Of a stretch of 64,000 nucleotides of DNA, positions 1 to 8,264 are shown in pieces; position 1 is the stretch's first letter; each line of letters begins with the position of its first letter. A program made the translations under genes and the position numbers. Under the pieces are notes generated by a model. It was given only the letters and a program-made list of their open reading frames with translations, had not been told where the DNA came from and searched no databases. Source of the stretch: Pseudonocardia sulfidoxydans NBRC 16205 (GTDB lineage: Bacteria > Actinomycetota > Actinomycetes > Mycobacteriales > Pseudonocardiaceae); the NCBI RefSeq assembly GCF_007989085.1, contig NZ_BJVJ01000024.1, positions 1 to 64,000 on the forward strand. The letters are read 5' to 3'.

Positions 1-1
1 C

Positions 2-415
<414 letters not shown>

Positions 416-432
416 GCGAGTCGGCACGGCCG

Positions 433-1431
433 TTGGAGAGGCTCGGCTTCCTCACCATCGGCCTCTTCGACGGCGCCGATCCGGGGCCGGGGCACGAGAC
501 GACGCTGCGGACCATCGAGCTGGGCGAGCAGCTCGGGTTCGACAGCGCCTGGCTCCGGCATCGGCACCTGCAGTACGGGATCTCCTCGCCCGTCGCCGTG
601 CTGGCGGCGGCGTCGCAGCGGACGCGCCGGATCGAGTTCGGCACCGCGGTGACGCCGCTGGGCTGGGAGAACCCGTTGCGCCTGGCCGAGGACCTGGCGA
701 CGGTCGACGTGCTCTCGGGTGGTCGGCTGAACCCGGGTGTGAGCGTGGGGCCGCCGCGCAACCTCGACGAGGTCCGGGACGCGCTGTACCCGGGCACCGA
801 CGAGGACTTCGGCGACTCGCGGCTCACCCGCCTGCTGCGGCTCGTCGCCGGGGAGCCCGCGAGCTCCTTCCGCGGCACCGAGGGCTTCGAGGTCTACTCC
901 GAGCGGGTGGAGCCGCACTCGCCCGGTCTGCGGTCGCGGATGTGGTATGGCGCGGCGAGCCTCGGCTCGGCCCGGCGGGCCGGTGAGCTGCGAATGAACC
1001 TGCTGACCAGTTCCGTCGTGCGGGCGGAGGGCAACGAGGCGTCGGGGTTCGCGGCGATCCAGCGGGCACAGATCGACCAGTTCCGGGCGGCGCATCCCGA
1101 GGGCCGGGTGTCGCAGGGGCTGGTCGTCGTCCCGACCGACTCGGCGACGCCCGAGCAGCGTGCCAAGTACGAGGCCTACGCGGCGCAACGCACTCCGCGC
1201 ACGGCCGCGCCGCAAGGGCCTGCCGGGATGCTGTTCGCCCGCGACATCGTCGGGCCGTCGGAGTGGATCGCCGAGCAACTGCACGCCCACGAGGCCTTCC
1301 GCGCGGTGACCGAGGTGGTGTTCGCGCTGCCCTTCAGCTTCGCGCCGGAGGACTACGTCCAGATCCTCACCGACATGGCGACGCGTCTGGGGCCGATATT
1401 GGGGTGGTCCCCGAGGCCCGCCGCGGTGTAG
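433..1431 (+). CDS. LLM-class (luciferase-like) flavin-dependent oxidoreductase
   Basis: A 332-residue protein of the bacterial luciferase-like fold, which uses reduced flavin to oxidise small molecules. Family features seen: an N-terminal beta strand followed by an E-L-G-E-Q-L-G-F-D-S-A-W helix, the R-R-I-E-F-G-T-A-V strand, and the D-V-L-S-G-G-R-L-N-P-G motif near residues 95-106. The start is a TTG 17 nt after the acyl-CoA synthetase stop; no strong ribosome-binding site is visible, so the exact start is uncertain. Substrate unknown. It may be co-transcribed with the upstream synthetase. Confidence 0.8.
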   Translation: MERLGFLTIGLFDGADPGPGHETTLRTIELGEQLGFDSAWLRHRHLQYGISSPVAVLAAASQRTRRIEFGTAVTPLGWENPLRLAEDLATVDVLSGGRLNPGVSVGPPRNLDEVRDALYPGTDEDFGDSRLTRLLRLVAGEPASSFRGTEGFEVYSERVEPHSPGLRSRMWYGAASLGSARRAGELRMNLLTSSVVRAEGNEASGFAAIQRAQIDQFRAAHPEGRVSQGLVVVPTDSATPEQRAKYEAYAAQRTPRTAAPQGPAGMLFARDIVGPSEWIAEQLHAHEAFRAVTEVVFALPFSFAPEDYVQILTDMATRLGPILGWSPRPAAV

Positions 1432-1440
1432 TCACGACCT

Positions 1441-1869
1441 GTGTCCGACGACGATCTCGTGGTGCGCCGCAACGTGGTGCTGCCGGGGCGCGAGCTCCGG
1501 TGGCGCTTCTCGCGCGCCTCGGGGCCGGGCGGGCAGGGCGTGAACACCACCGACTCGCGGGTCGAGCTGTCGTTCGACGTCGCGGGTTCGCCGAGTATCC
1601 CGGAGCCGCTGCGGGCCCGCGCGGTGGCGCGGCTGGGCAACCGGCTCGTCGACGGGGTGCTGACGATCGCGGCGTCGGAGCACCGCAGCCAGCTGCGCAA
1701 CCGTGATGCGGCCCGGGAGCGGCTGGTGAACGCGTTGCGGGAGGCGACGAAGGCTGATCCGCCGGTGCGGCGGCCGACGAAGCCGTCGGCCGGTGCGCGC
1801 AGGCGGCGGATGGACGCGAAGACGCGCCGCGGTGCGATCAAGAAGCTGCGGGGCCGTCCGGAGGACTGA
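1441..1869 (+). CDS. arfB: peptidyl-tRNA hydrolase ArfB (stalled-ribosome rescue)
   Basis: A 142-residue release-factor-like protein. It carries the catalytic G-G-Q motif at residues 30-32 within S-G-P-G-G-Q-G-V-N, and a basic C-terminal tail (K-T-R-R-G-A-I-K-K-L-R-G-R) that in ArfB/YaeJ proteins enters the empty mRNA channel of a stalled ribosome. It lacks the codon-recognition domain of full release factors, which fits the short length. It is expected to hydrolyse peptidyl-tRNA on ribosomes stuck at mRNA 3' ends. The GTG start lies 9 nt after the preceding stop, so it is probably in one operon with the oxidoreductase. A 40-bp palindrome follows the gene. Confidence 0.9.
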   Translation: MSDDDLVVRRNVVLPGRELRWRFSRASGPGGQGVNTTDSRVELSFDVAGSPSIPEPLRARAVARLGNRLVDGVLTIAASEHRSQLRNRDAARERLVNALREATKADPPVRRPTKPSAGARRRRMDAKTRRGAIKKLRGRPED

Positions 1870-1887
1870 CGGGTTCCGATCGAGGTC

Positions 1888-1927
1888 GTGAGCGGCAATA
1901 GTCGCTATAGCGACTATTGCCGCTCAC
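1888..1927. repeat. family A 40-bp palindrome, copy 1
   Basis: A perfect 40-bp inverted repeat without spacer; the left arm reads GTGAGCGGCAATAGTCGCTA. It is flanked by GGTC on the left and AGG on the right, as are copies 2 and 4. It lies between arfB and the protease gene. As RNA it would form a very stable hairpin from either strand, but no U-run follows. Related copies are at 3841, 18608 and 43848. Confidence 0.95.
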
Positions 1928-1975
1928 AGGGGCTGTTGTCCCCCGATCAGCCCATTCACCAGGGGATTCGCCGCG

Positions 1976-1981
1976 TACTCT
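1976..1981 (+). promoter_or_regulatory. -10 box of a leaderless promoter for the HtrA-like gene
   Basis: TACTCT ends 7 nt before the GTG at 1989, the spacing expected when transcription starts at the start codon. This supports the GTG at 1989 over an upstream TTG inside the palindrome. Confidence 0.55.
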
Positions 1982-1988
1982 GGGCGAA

Positions 1989-2828
1989 GTGCCGCCGGTC
2001 GAGCAGACCCCGATCGACGACACCGTCGCGCCCCCGGCGCGACGATCATCGCGCCGTCGCCGGTGGTGGATCGTCTCCGGAGCGGTCGTCGCAGTCGTGG
2101 CCGCCCTGCTCGTCTGGTTCCTCCTGCCCTCGGGGCCGCCGCCGCTGACGCAGGCCGACGTCGACCGGTCCGTGCAGACCGGCATCGACAAGGCCCAGCA
2201 GGACGTCCGCAATGCCCCCGCCGACGCCGCCGTCGCCTACCAGGCCATCGGGCCGTCGTTGGTCACGGTCACCTCGCAGCGCCCCGGCGGCGGGTCCACG
2301 GAGGCCGCGCTGGGCAGCGGCGTCGTCGTCTCGGCGAAGGGCGCGGTGCTGACGGCGCTGCACGTCGTCGACGGGGCGAGCGCGATCGTGGTCCGGTTCG
2401 CCGACGGGACCACGACGGGCGCGCGGGTCGTCGACGCGGATCCGGCGACCGACGTCGCCGTGCTCGCGGTGGACCAGCTGCCGCAGGTCGTCGTGCCCGC
2501 GGTCCTGGGCGGCGGCCCGGCCGTGGGGGACACGGTGTTCGCCGTCGGCAACCCGCTCGGGCTGCGCGACAGCCTGTCCGCCGGGGTCGTGTCGGCGCTC
2601 GGCCGTTCGATCGCCGCACCCGGCGGCACCACCCTGTCCGACCTCATCCAGTTCGACGCCGCGGTCAACCCCGGCAACAGCGGCGGCCCGCTGCTGAACC
2701 GGGCCGGGCAGGTCGTCGGCATCGTCACCGGGTTGGCCAACCCGGCCGACCAGGACTTCTTCGTCGGGATCGGATTCGCGGTCCCGATCGCCACCGCCGC
2801 CGGGGGTGCCGGCGGGCCGATGAAGTAG
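1989..2828 (+). CDS. membrane-anchored trypsin-like serine protease (HtrA/DegP type) without PDZ domain
   Basis: A 279-residue protein: a short cytoplasmic Arg-rich N-terminus, one membrane segment at about residues 27-45, and an extracytoplasmic trypsin-like domain. The catalytic triad is visible: His125 in T-A-L-H-V-V, Asp155 in D-P-A-T-D-V-A-V-L, and Ser231 in N-P-G-N-S-G-G-P-L. HtrA proteins degrade or process misfolded envelope proteins. The protein ends just after the protease domain, so the usual C-terminal PDZ domain is absent. The start is chosen from the leaderless -10 at 1976; an open frame continues upstream into the palindrome but is unlikely to be translated. Substrate unknown. 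Confidence 0.88.
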   Translation: MPPVEQTPIDDTVAPPARRSSRRRRWWIVSGAVVAVVAALLVWFLLPSGPPPLTQADVDRSVQTGIDKAQQDVRNAPADAAVAYQAIGPSLVTVTSQRPGGGSTEAALGSGVVVSAKGAVLTALHVVDGASAIVVRFADGTTTGARVVDADPATDVAVLAVDQLPQVVVPAVLGGGPAVGDTVFAVGNPLGLRDSLSAGVVSALGRSIAAPGGTTLSDLIQFDAAVNPGNSGGPLLNRAGQVVGIVTGLANPADQDFFVGIGFAVPIATAAGGAGGPMK

Positions 2829-2836
2829 GGGGATCC

Positions 2837-3814
2837 ATGGGGGACGCGACGAGTGGGCCTCTGGAACAGACGCTCTACGAGGTCAGGAAGACCATCGTCG
2901 GGCAGGACGCCCTGCTCGAACGGATGCTCGTCGCGTTGCTGGCCCGCGGTCACCTGCTCGTCGAGGGCGTCCCCGGCCTGGCGAAGACGATGGCGGTGAA
3001 GGCGTTGGCGAGCGCGGTCGGCGGGGAGTTCCAGCGCATCCAGTTCACGTCGGACCTCGTGCCGGCCGACGTCGCCGGCACCCGCATCTACAACCAGCGG
3101 GAGGGCCGGTTCGACGTGTCGTTCGGCCCTGTGTTCACCAACCTGCTGCTCGCCGACGAGATCAACCGTGCCCCCGCGAAGGTGCAGAGCGCGCTGCTGG
3201 AGGTCATGCAGGAACGGCAGGTCACGATCGGCCGCGAGAGCTACCCGGCGCCCGACCCGTTCCTCGTGATGGCCACCCAGAACCCCATCGAGTCCGAGGG
3301 CACCTACCCGCTGCCCGAGGCGCAGCTCGACCGTTTCATGCTGAAGGTCCTCGTCGGTTACCCGAGCGCGACGGAGGAGTTCGTCGTCGTCGAGCGGATG
3401 ACGAGCCCGCCCGCCCGGCCGACGCCCGTTCTGGACCTGGACACGTTGCGCCGCTTCCAGTCCGAGACCGACGACGTCTATGTCGACCCCCGGATCATCG
3501 AGTACGCGGTGTCGCTCGCGACCGCCACGCGTGACCTGTCCGGCGCCGGGCTGGGGGAGCTGGCGCGGTACGTCTCGTTCGGGGCGAGCCCCCGCGCGTC
3601 GATCAACATGGTGCTGGGCGCGAAGGCGTTGGCGTTCCTGCGTGGCCGCGACTACGCCCTGCCCGGCGACGTCCGCGAGCTCTCCCGCGACGTCCTGCGT
3701 CATCGGATCGTGTTGTCCTACGAGGCGCTGGCCGACGACGTGTCCGCCGACGACCTGCTCGACCGGGTGCTGGGTGCGGTCTCCACACCCCAGGTGTCTG
3801 AACCCGCGCGATGA
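2837..3814 (+). CDS. MoxR-family AAA+ ATPase
   Basis: A 325-residue MoxR ATPase with the modified Walker A G-V-P-G-L-A-K-T at residues 44-51, Walker B L-L-L-A-D-E-I-N-R near 104-111, and the sensor segment A-T-Q-N-P-I-E-S-E-G-T-Y-P-L-P-E-A-Q-L-D. MoxR ATPases work with von Willebrand A-domain proteins as chaperones that insert metals or assemble complexes. ATG start with a GGGGG ribosome-binding stretch 6 nt upstream. It is followed with a 4-nt ATGA overlap by a DUF58 gene and two VWA membrane proteins, the standard MoxR cluster order. Confidence 0.95.
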   Translation: MGDATSGPLEQTLYEVRKTIVGQDALLERMLVALLARGHLLVEGVPGLAKTMAVKALASAVGGEFQRIQFTSDLVPADVAGTRIYNQREGRFDVSFGPVFTNLLLADEINRAPAKVQSALLEVMQERQVTIGRESYPAPDPFLVMATQNPIESEGTYPLPEAQLDRFMLKVLVGYPSATEEFVVVERMTSPPARPTPVLDLDTLRRFQSETDDVYVDPRIIEYAVSLATATRDLSGAGLGELARYVSFGASPRASINMVLGAKALAFLRGRDYALPGDVRELSRDVLRHRIVLSYEALADDVSADDLLDRVLGAVSTPQVSEPAR

Positions 3815-4758
3815 CCGGGAACGCAACGCCCCACGGGGTCGTGAGCGGCGATGGTCGCTATGGCGACCATCGCCGCTCACAGGCTCTGACGCCCGAGCGG
3901 GTGCTGCGGCGCCTGGAGTGGCGGGTGCTGCGCCGCCTCGACGGGCGGCTGCTGGGCGATCACCGGACGATGTTCCGCGGCAGCGGCGTCGACGTCGCCG
4001 ACCTGCGCGAGTACCAGCTCGGCGACGACCTGCGCCACATCGACTGGAACGTCACCGCCCGCACCGACGTCACCCACGTCCGCGAGTACCTGGAGGACCG
4101 CGAGGCCACGGCGTGGCTGGTCCTGGACGGGTCGGCGTCGATGGACTTCGGGCCGGTGCGGCGGCGCAAGCACGTGGTGCTCGTCGAGGTTGCCGCGGTG
4201 CTGGCGCAGCTGCTCTCGCGCGGCGGCAACCGGGTCGGGGCGCTGCTGTTCGACTCCGAGCTGCGCGAGACGATCCCGCCCGGCGGTGGGCGCAACCAGG
4301 TGCTGCGGATTCTCTCGCGGCTGCTGAGGGAGCGGGCCGGCGGACAAACCGGGACCGACCTCGAAGGCGCGCTGCGGGCCGCGATCGGCATCCTGCGGCG
4401 CCGGTCGCTGGTGGTCGTGGTGTCCGACTTCCTCGCCGACGACGGCTGGCAACGTCCCCTCGGCCTGCTCGCTCGCCGCCACGACGTCGTCGCCGTGCAG
4501 GTCGTCGATCCTCGCGAGTTCGACCTGCCCGACGCCGGGCTCGTCTACGTCGAGGACGCCGAGACCGGGGAGGTCATCCTCGTCGACTCCGGCGACGCCG
4601 CGTTCCGCGCCCGGCTGCGCGAGGCCGCCGACGCCCGGCAGGCCGCGCTCGCCGCCGACCTGGGCACCGCTGGGCTCGACCTGTTCACCGTCGCCACCGA
4701 CGAGGACCTGGTCCGGGCCCTGTTCCGGATCGCCGACCTGCGCAGGCGCCGACGATGA
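3811..4758 (+). CDS. DUF58-domain protein (MoxR cluster)
   Basis: Up to 315 residues. The DUF58 signature D-L-R-E-Y-Q-L-G-D-D-L-R-H-I-D-W is clear, followed by a VWA-like strand with D-G-S-A-S. DUF58 proteins are partners of MoxR ATPases. The ATG overlaps the moxR stop (ATGA). Oddly, a family A palindrome (3841-3880) falls inside the frame 30 nt after this ATG and would add V-S-G-D-G-R-Y-G-D-H-R-R-S before the conserved start of the family (L-T-P-E-R-V-L-R-R-L-E-W). Alternative starts are the GTG at 3841, inside the repeat, or the GTG at 3901 after it. Which one is used cannot be decided here. Confidence 0.88.
   Translation: MTGNATPHGVVSGDGRYGDHRRSQALTPERVLRRLEWRVLRRLDGRLLGDHRTMFRGSGVDVADLREYQLGDDLRHIDWNVTARTDVTHVREYLEDREATAWLVLDGSASMDFGPVRRRKHVVLVEVAAVLAQLLSRGGNRVGALLFDSELRETIPPGGGRNQVLRILSRLLRERAGGQTGTDLEGALRAAIGILRRRSLVVVVSDFLADDGWQRPLGLLARRHDVVAVQVVDPREFDLPDAGLVYVEDAETGEVILVDSGDAAFRARLREAADARQAALAADLGTAGLDLFTVATDEDLVRALFRIADLRRRRR
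3841..3880. repeat. family A 40-bp palindrome, copy 2 (inside the DUF58 reading frame)
   Basis: Arms of 18 nt pair perfectly around a TATG loop; the left arm begins GTGAGCGGCGATGGTCGC. Flanks are GGTC and AGG, as in copies 1 and 4. It sits within a tight operon, so it cannot act as a simple terminator without cutting off the DUF58 and VWA genes. Confidence 0.95.
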
Positions 4759-5777
4759 ACGGCGGGACGATGGACGGGGGTGGCGCGGGGCTGACGTTCG
4801 GGTGGCCGTGGGCGCTGCTCGCGTTGGTCGTCGTCCCGCTGGTCGTCGTCTGGTACGTCCGGCAGCTGCGGGCCCGGGCGGCGCGGCGGGCGGCGCTCGC
4901 CGCGCAGGGTCTCGTCGCCACCGCGCGGCCGTCGACGTGGCGGCGCCGCGTCCCGGCCGGGTTGTTCCTGCTCGCCCTGCTGTTGCTGGTCGCCGGGCTG
5001 GCCCGGCCGGAGGCGTCCATCCCGGAGCCCCGCCGTGAAGGCACCGTCGTCCTGGCCTTCGACGTCTCCGGCAGCATGGCCGCCACCGACCTCACCCCGA
5101 CCCGTCTCGACGCCGCCAAGGCCGCCGCGACGCAGTTCGTCGAGCGCCAGCCCGCGTCGGTGCGGATCGCCGTCGTCGCGTTCGGCGCCACCGGCGTCGT
5201 CACCCAGGAACCGACGGCCGACCGGGCGAGCGCCGTCGCCGCGATCGACCGGCTCGCCCCGCAGGGCGGCACCGCACTCGGCGGGGGCCTGCAGACGGCG
5301 CTGGGCGCGATCGTCGGCAGGCAGGTCGTCGTCCCCTCGGGGCGGGGCGGTGGTCCCGAGCCCACCGGGCCCGACCTGGGCTACCACGGGTCGGCTGCGG
5401 TCGTGCTGCTCACCGACGGCGAGAACACCGCCGAGCCCGACCCGCTGCAGGTCGCCGACATCGCCTCGACGGCGGGGGTGAAGGTGTATCCGATCGGCCT
5501 CGGCAGCCCCGGCGGGACGGTGCTGCAGATCGACGGCTTCCAGGTCGCGACCAGGCTCGACGAGCCGCTGCTGCGCGAGATCGCCGACCGCACCGACGGC
5601 CGCTACTTCGCCGCCGCCGACCCCGCCGCGTTGTCCGCGGTCTACGACGCCGTCGAGCTCGAGTGGACCACCGAGGACCGGCGTGTCGAGCTGACCGCGC
5701 TCGTCGCCGTCGCCGGGGCGCTGCTGCTCGGGATCGGCGCCGCGCTCTCGCTGGCGTGGACGGGGCGGGTGGTCTGA
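4755..5777 (+). CDS. VWA-domain membrane protein (BatA-like), first copy
   Basis: A 340-residue protein with two N-terminal membrane segments (about 15-33 and 70-88), an extracytoplasmic von Willebrand A domain carrying the metal-binding D-V-S-G-S motif, and a C-terminal membrane segment. This is the Bat/YehP layout of proteins encoded beside MoxR. It probably binds a partner through a Mg-dependent MIDAS site. The ATG overlaps the DUF58 stop (ATGA); a second ATG 15 nt downstream is also possible. Together with the next gene it forms a tandem pair of VWA proteins that may heterodimerise. Confidence 0.9.
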   Translation: MNGGTMDGGGAGLTFGWPWALLALVVVPLVVVWYVRQLRARAARRAALAAQGLVATARPSTWRRRVPAGLFLLALLLLVAGLARPEASIPEPRREGTVVLAFDVSGSMAATDLTPTRLDAAKAAATQFVERQPASVRIAVVAFGATGVVTQEPTADRASAVAAIDRLAPQGGTALGGGLQTALGAIVGRQVVVPSGRGGGPEPTGPDLGYHGSAAVVLLTDGENTAEPDPLQVADIASTAGVKVYPIGLGSPGGTVLQIDGFQVATRLDEPLLREIADRTDGRYFAAADPAALSAVYDAVELEWTTEDRRVELTALVAVAGALLLGIGAALSLAWTGRVV

Positions 5778-5778
5778 G

Positions 5779-6852
5779 ATGGACCTCCAGTGGCCCTGGC
5801 TGCTCGCGACGCTGTTCGTCGTCCCGCTGCTCGCCGGCGCGTACGTGTGGCAGCTGCGGCGACGCCGTCGGCACGCGGTCCGGTTCTCCAGCCTCGCCGT
5901 GGTCCGCGCGGCGGCTCCGAAACGCCCCGGCTGGAAGCGGCACGCCGCGATCGCGCTGGTCCTGGCCTGCCTCGCCTTCCTCGGGCTCGCGGCGGCGCGG
6001 CCGTCGGCGCAGGTCGACGTGCCCGTCTCGCAGGCCGCGGTCATCGTGGCGCTCGACGTGTCCGGGTCCATGTGCGCCACCGACGTCGACCCCAACCGGC
6101 TCGCCGCGGCCCAGCAGGCGGTCCGCCGGTTCGTCGAGGAACAGGACCCCCAGACCCGCGTCGGGCTCGTCGTCTTCTCGGGGTTCGCGCAGCTCGCCGT
6201 GCCCCCGACGACCGACCACGACGCCGTCACCGCCGCGCTCGACCAGCTCACCACGGGTCGCGGCACGACGATCGGGTCGGCCATCCTCAAGTCGGTGGAC
6301 GCGATCTCCGAGATCGACCCCGACGTCGCCCCCGCCGACCCCGCCCCCGGAGCGCCACCGCCGCCGCCCCGCGCCCCCGGCACCTACGCGCCCGAGATCG
6401 TCGTGCTGCTCACCGACGGTGCCAACACCACCGGCGTCACCCCGCAGGACGCGGCGAAGGTCGCCGCCGAACGAGGCGTGCGCGTCTACCCGATCGGCTT
6501 CGGCACCGACACGCCCACGTCGATGGTGTGCTCGGCCGCGCAGCTCGGCCGCACCGGCGACGGGCGCTTCGGCGGCGGCTACGGCAGCTACAGCGGCGGG
6601 GGAGCCGGCGGTGGCCGCGGCTACCTCGTCGCCGACGACGGCGCGCTGCAGGAGGTCGCCGACACCACGGGCGGCCGCTACTTCGCCGCCGCCGACGCCG
6701 ACCGGCTGCAGAGCGTCCTGTCCGACCTCCCCCGCACCGTCGACGTGCAGCGCCGCGAGGTCGAGCTCGGTGTCTTCCTCGTCGTCGCCGCGGTCCTCGC
6801 GCTGCTGGGCGGGCTGTGGGCGGCGTCGCGCTGGACGACGTTCCCCGACTGA
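5779..6852 (+). CDS. VWA-domain membrane protein (BatA-like), second copy
   Basis: A 357-residue paralogue of the preceding protein with the same layout: two N-terminal membrane segments, a D-V-S-G-S-M MIDAS motif, and a C-terminal membrane segment. It differs by a Gly/Ser/Tyr-rich insertion late in the domain, around G-G-G-Y-G-S-Y-S-G-G-G. It starts one base after the previous stop, so it is translationally coupled. Last gene of the MoxR cluster. Role inferred from family: assembly or chaperone function with MoxR and DUF58 at the membrane. Confidence 0.9.
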   Translation: MDLQWPWLLATLFVVPLLAGAYVWQLRRRRRHAVRFSSLAVVRAAAPKRPGWKRHAAIALVLACLAFLGLAAARPSAQVDVPVSQAAVIVALDVSGSMCATDVDPNRLAAAQQAVRRFVEEQDPQTRVGLVVFSGFAQLAVPPTTDHDAVTAALDQLTTGRGTTIGSAILKSVDAISEIDPDVAPADPAPGAPPPPPRAPGTYAPEIVVLLTDGANTTGVTPQDAAKVAAERGVRVYPIGFGTDTPTSMVCSAAQLGRTGDGRFGGGYGSYSGGGAGGGRGYLVADDGALQEVADTTGGRYFAAADADRLQSVLSDLPRTVDVQRREVELGVFLVVAAVLALLGGLWAASRWTTFPD

Positions 6853-6859
6853 GGACCGG

Positions 6860-6931
6860 TAGGGTCGCTGCCGGTGTGCCGGGAAGTCTGGTCGGCGAGT
6901 CGCATCCGCACGCCCGGCCCCGGAGACGCCC
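6860..6931 (+). promoter_or_regulatory. nhaA promoter and candidate structured 5' leader
   Basis: A -10-like TAGGGT (6860-6865) is followed by about 60 nt of leader before the nhaA GTG. The leader contains a compact G-C hairpin (GCCG...CGGC closing a GGAAGTCTGGT loop) and a downstream CCCGGCCCCGG segment that could pair with it. Sodium/proton antiporter genes in other bacteria are known to carry leader RNAs. I cannot assign this one to a class, so it is a candidate only. Confidence 0.35.
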
Positions 6932-8143
6932 GTGAGACAAGAGTTCGCCCGCTACCTGCGCACCGAGACCGTCGGCGGCATGGTGCTGCTCGGCGCCACC
7001 GCGATCGCGCTGATCTGGGCCAACTCGCCGTGGCGTGACGCCTACACGGCCCTGCGCGACGCCCGGTTCGGGCCGGCCGCGCTCGGGCTCGACCTCACGG
7101 TCGGCCAGTGGGCCACCGACGGGCTGCTCGCCGTGTTCTTCTTCGTCGTCGGGCTGGAGCTCAAGCGCGAGCTCGTGGTGGGGGAGCTGTCGTCGACCCG
7201 GCGGGCGTTGCTGCCCGTCGCCGCCGCGCTGGGCGGCATGGTGGTCCCCGCCGGGCTCGCGCTGCTCGTCGGCCGCGGCGCCCCCGGCATGGACCAGGCC
7301 TGGGCCATCCCCGTCGCCACCGACATCGCCTTCGCGCTCGCCGTGCTCGCCCTCGCCGGCAGGTCGCTGCCCGCCACCGCCCGCATCTTCCTGCTCGGTC
7401 TCGCCGTCGCCGACGACCTCGGCGCGATCGTCGTCATCGCCGTGGTGTTCTCCGCGGGCCTCCACCTCGTCGCGCTCCTCGTCGCCGTGGCCTGCGCGTT
7501 CGCGTACTGGTTCCTGCAGCGCCGACGGGTCCGGGCGTGGTGGCTCTACGTGCCGCTCGCCGTCGTCATGTGGGCCGCGGTCCACGAGGCCGGGATCCAC
7601 GCGACGATCGCCGGTGTGGTCCTCGGGCTGCTCACCCGCGTCAAGGCCGATCCCGACGAGGACGACGCGCCCGCCGTACGTCTCGAACACCGCCTGCAGC
7701 CCTGGTCGGCGGGGCTGTGCGTGCCCGTGTTCGCGCTCTTCGCCGCCGGGGTGCCGCTCGGGGCCCAGGCGCTGCGGACCGTCGTCACCGACCCCGTCCC
7801 GCAAGCCGTGGTCGTGGGCCTGCTCGTCGGCAAGGTCGTCGGCATCTTCGGGGTGACGGCGCTGGTCATGCGGCTGGTCCCGGCGAGTAGACCGCCCGGG
7901 CTGGGCCGGCGCGACATGCTCGCCGTGTCGATGCTCGGCGGCGTCGGGTTCACCGTCAGCCTGCTGATCGCCGAGCTCTCGCTCGCCGCCCTCCCGGCGA
8001 CGGCCGAGGCCGCCAAGGCCGCGATCCTGCTCGCGAGCGCCGCCGCCGCCCTGATCGCCGCGGCGATGCTGGCGCGCAGACGGCGCGTCCACAGGGGAGC
8101 GCAGCCTCCGTCCACGTCACGACCGGATGACGGTTGCGCCTGA
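6932..8143 (+). CDS. nhaA: Na+/H+ antiporter NhaA
   Basis: A 403-residue polytopic membrane protein of the NhaA family, which exports sodium in exchange for protons and supports pH and salt tolerance. Diagnostic pieces: F-F-V-V-G-L-E-L-K-R-E in an early helix, the A-T-D-I-A-F-A-L helix, and the paired aspartates of G-L-A-V-A-D-D-L-G-A-I that bind the ion. Length fits the family (about 390-430). Start is the GTG at 6932, which gives the usual M-R-x-E-F beginning. The C-terminus ends in a basic and hydrophilic tail. It follows the MoxR cluster after an 80-nt leader, so it is probably transcribed separately. Confidence 0.93.
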   Translation: MRQEFARYLRTETVGGMVLLGATAIALIWANSPWRDAYTALRDARFGPAALGLDLTVGQWATDGLLAVFFFVVGLELKRELVVGELSSTRRALLPVAAALGGMVVPAGLALLVGRGAPGMDQAWAIPVATDIAFALAVLALAGRSLPATARIFLLGLAVADDLGAIVVIAVVFSAGLHLVALLVAVACAFAYWFLQRRRVRAWWLYVPLAVVMWAAVHEAGIHATIAGVVLGLLTRVKADPDEDDAPAVRLEHRLQPWSAGLCVPVFALFAAGVPLGAQALRTVVTDPVPQAVVVGLLVGKVVGIFGVTALVMRLVPASRPPGLGRRDMLAVSMLGGVGFTVSLLIAELSLAALPATAEAAKAAILLASAAAALIAAAMLARRRRVHRGAQPPSTSRPDDGCA

Positions 8144-8264
8144 ACGGGCATCGGTTCCGGGGGCGTGGCACGATGACTCCCGATCACGACGCGTCACCGG
8201 CGCACCGGAGCGACCGTCGCGATCCGGCACGACACTCCCAGCAGGACAGAAGAAGGGGACCGCG

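Noticed and set aside
1888-1927. Classical intrinsic terminator
   Set aside because: No U-run on either side, and a sister copy lies inside an operon; kept as a repeat of unknown role.
6866-6931. Cobalamin riboswitch ahead of nhaA
   Set aside because: GGGAAGTCTGG resembles a piece of the B12 riboswitch, but the leader is far too short and lacks the B12-box region.
6874-7038. Leaderless upstream frame overlapping nhaA
   Set aside because: GTG lies 8 nt after TAGGGT and is open for about 55 codons, but the product is Arg-rich shadow sequence of nhaA and shows no leader-peptide pattern.
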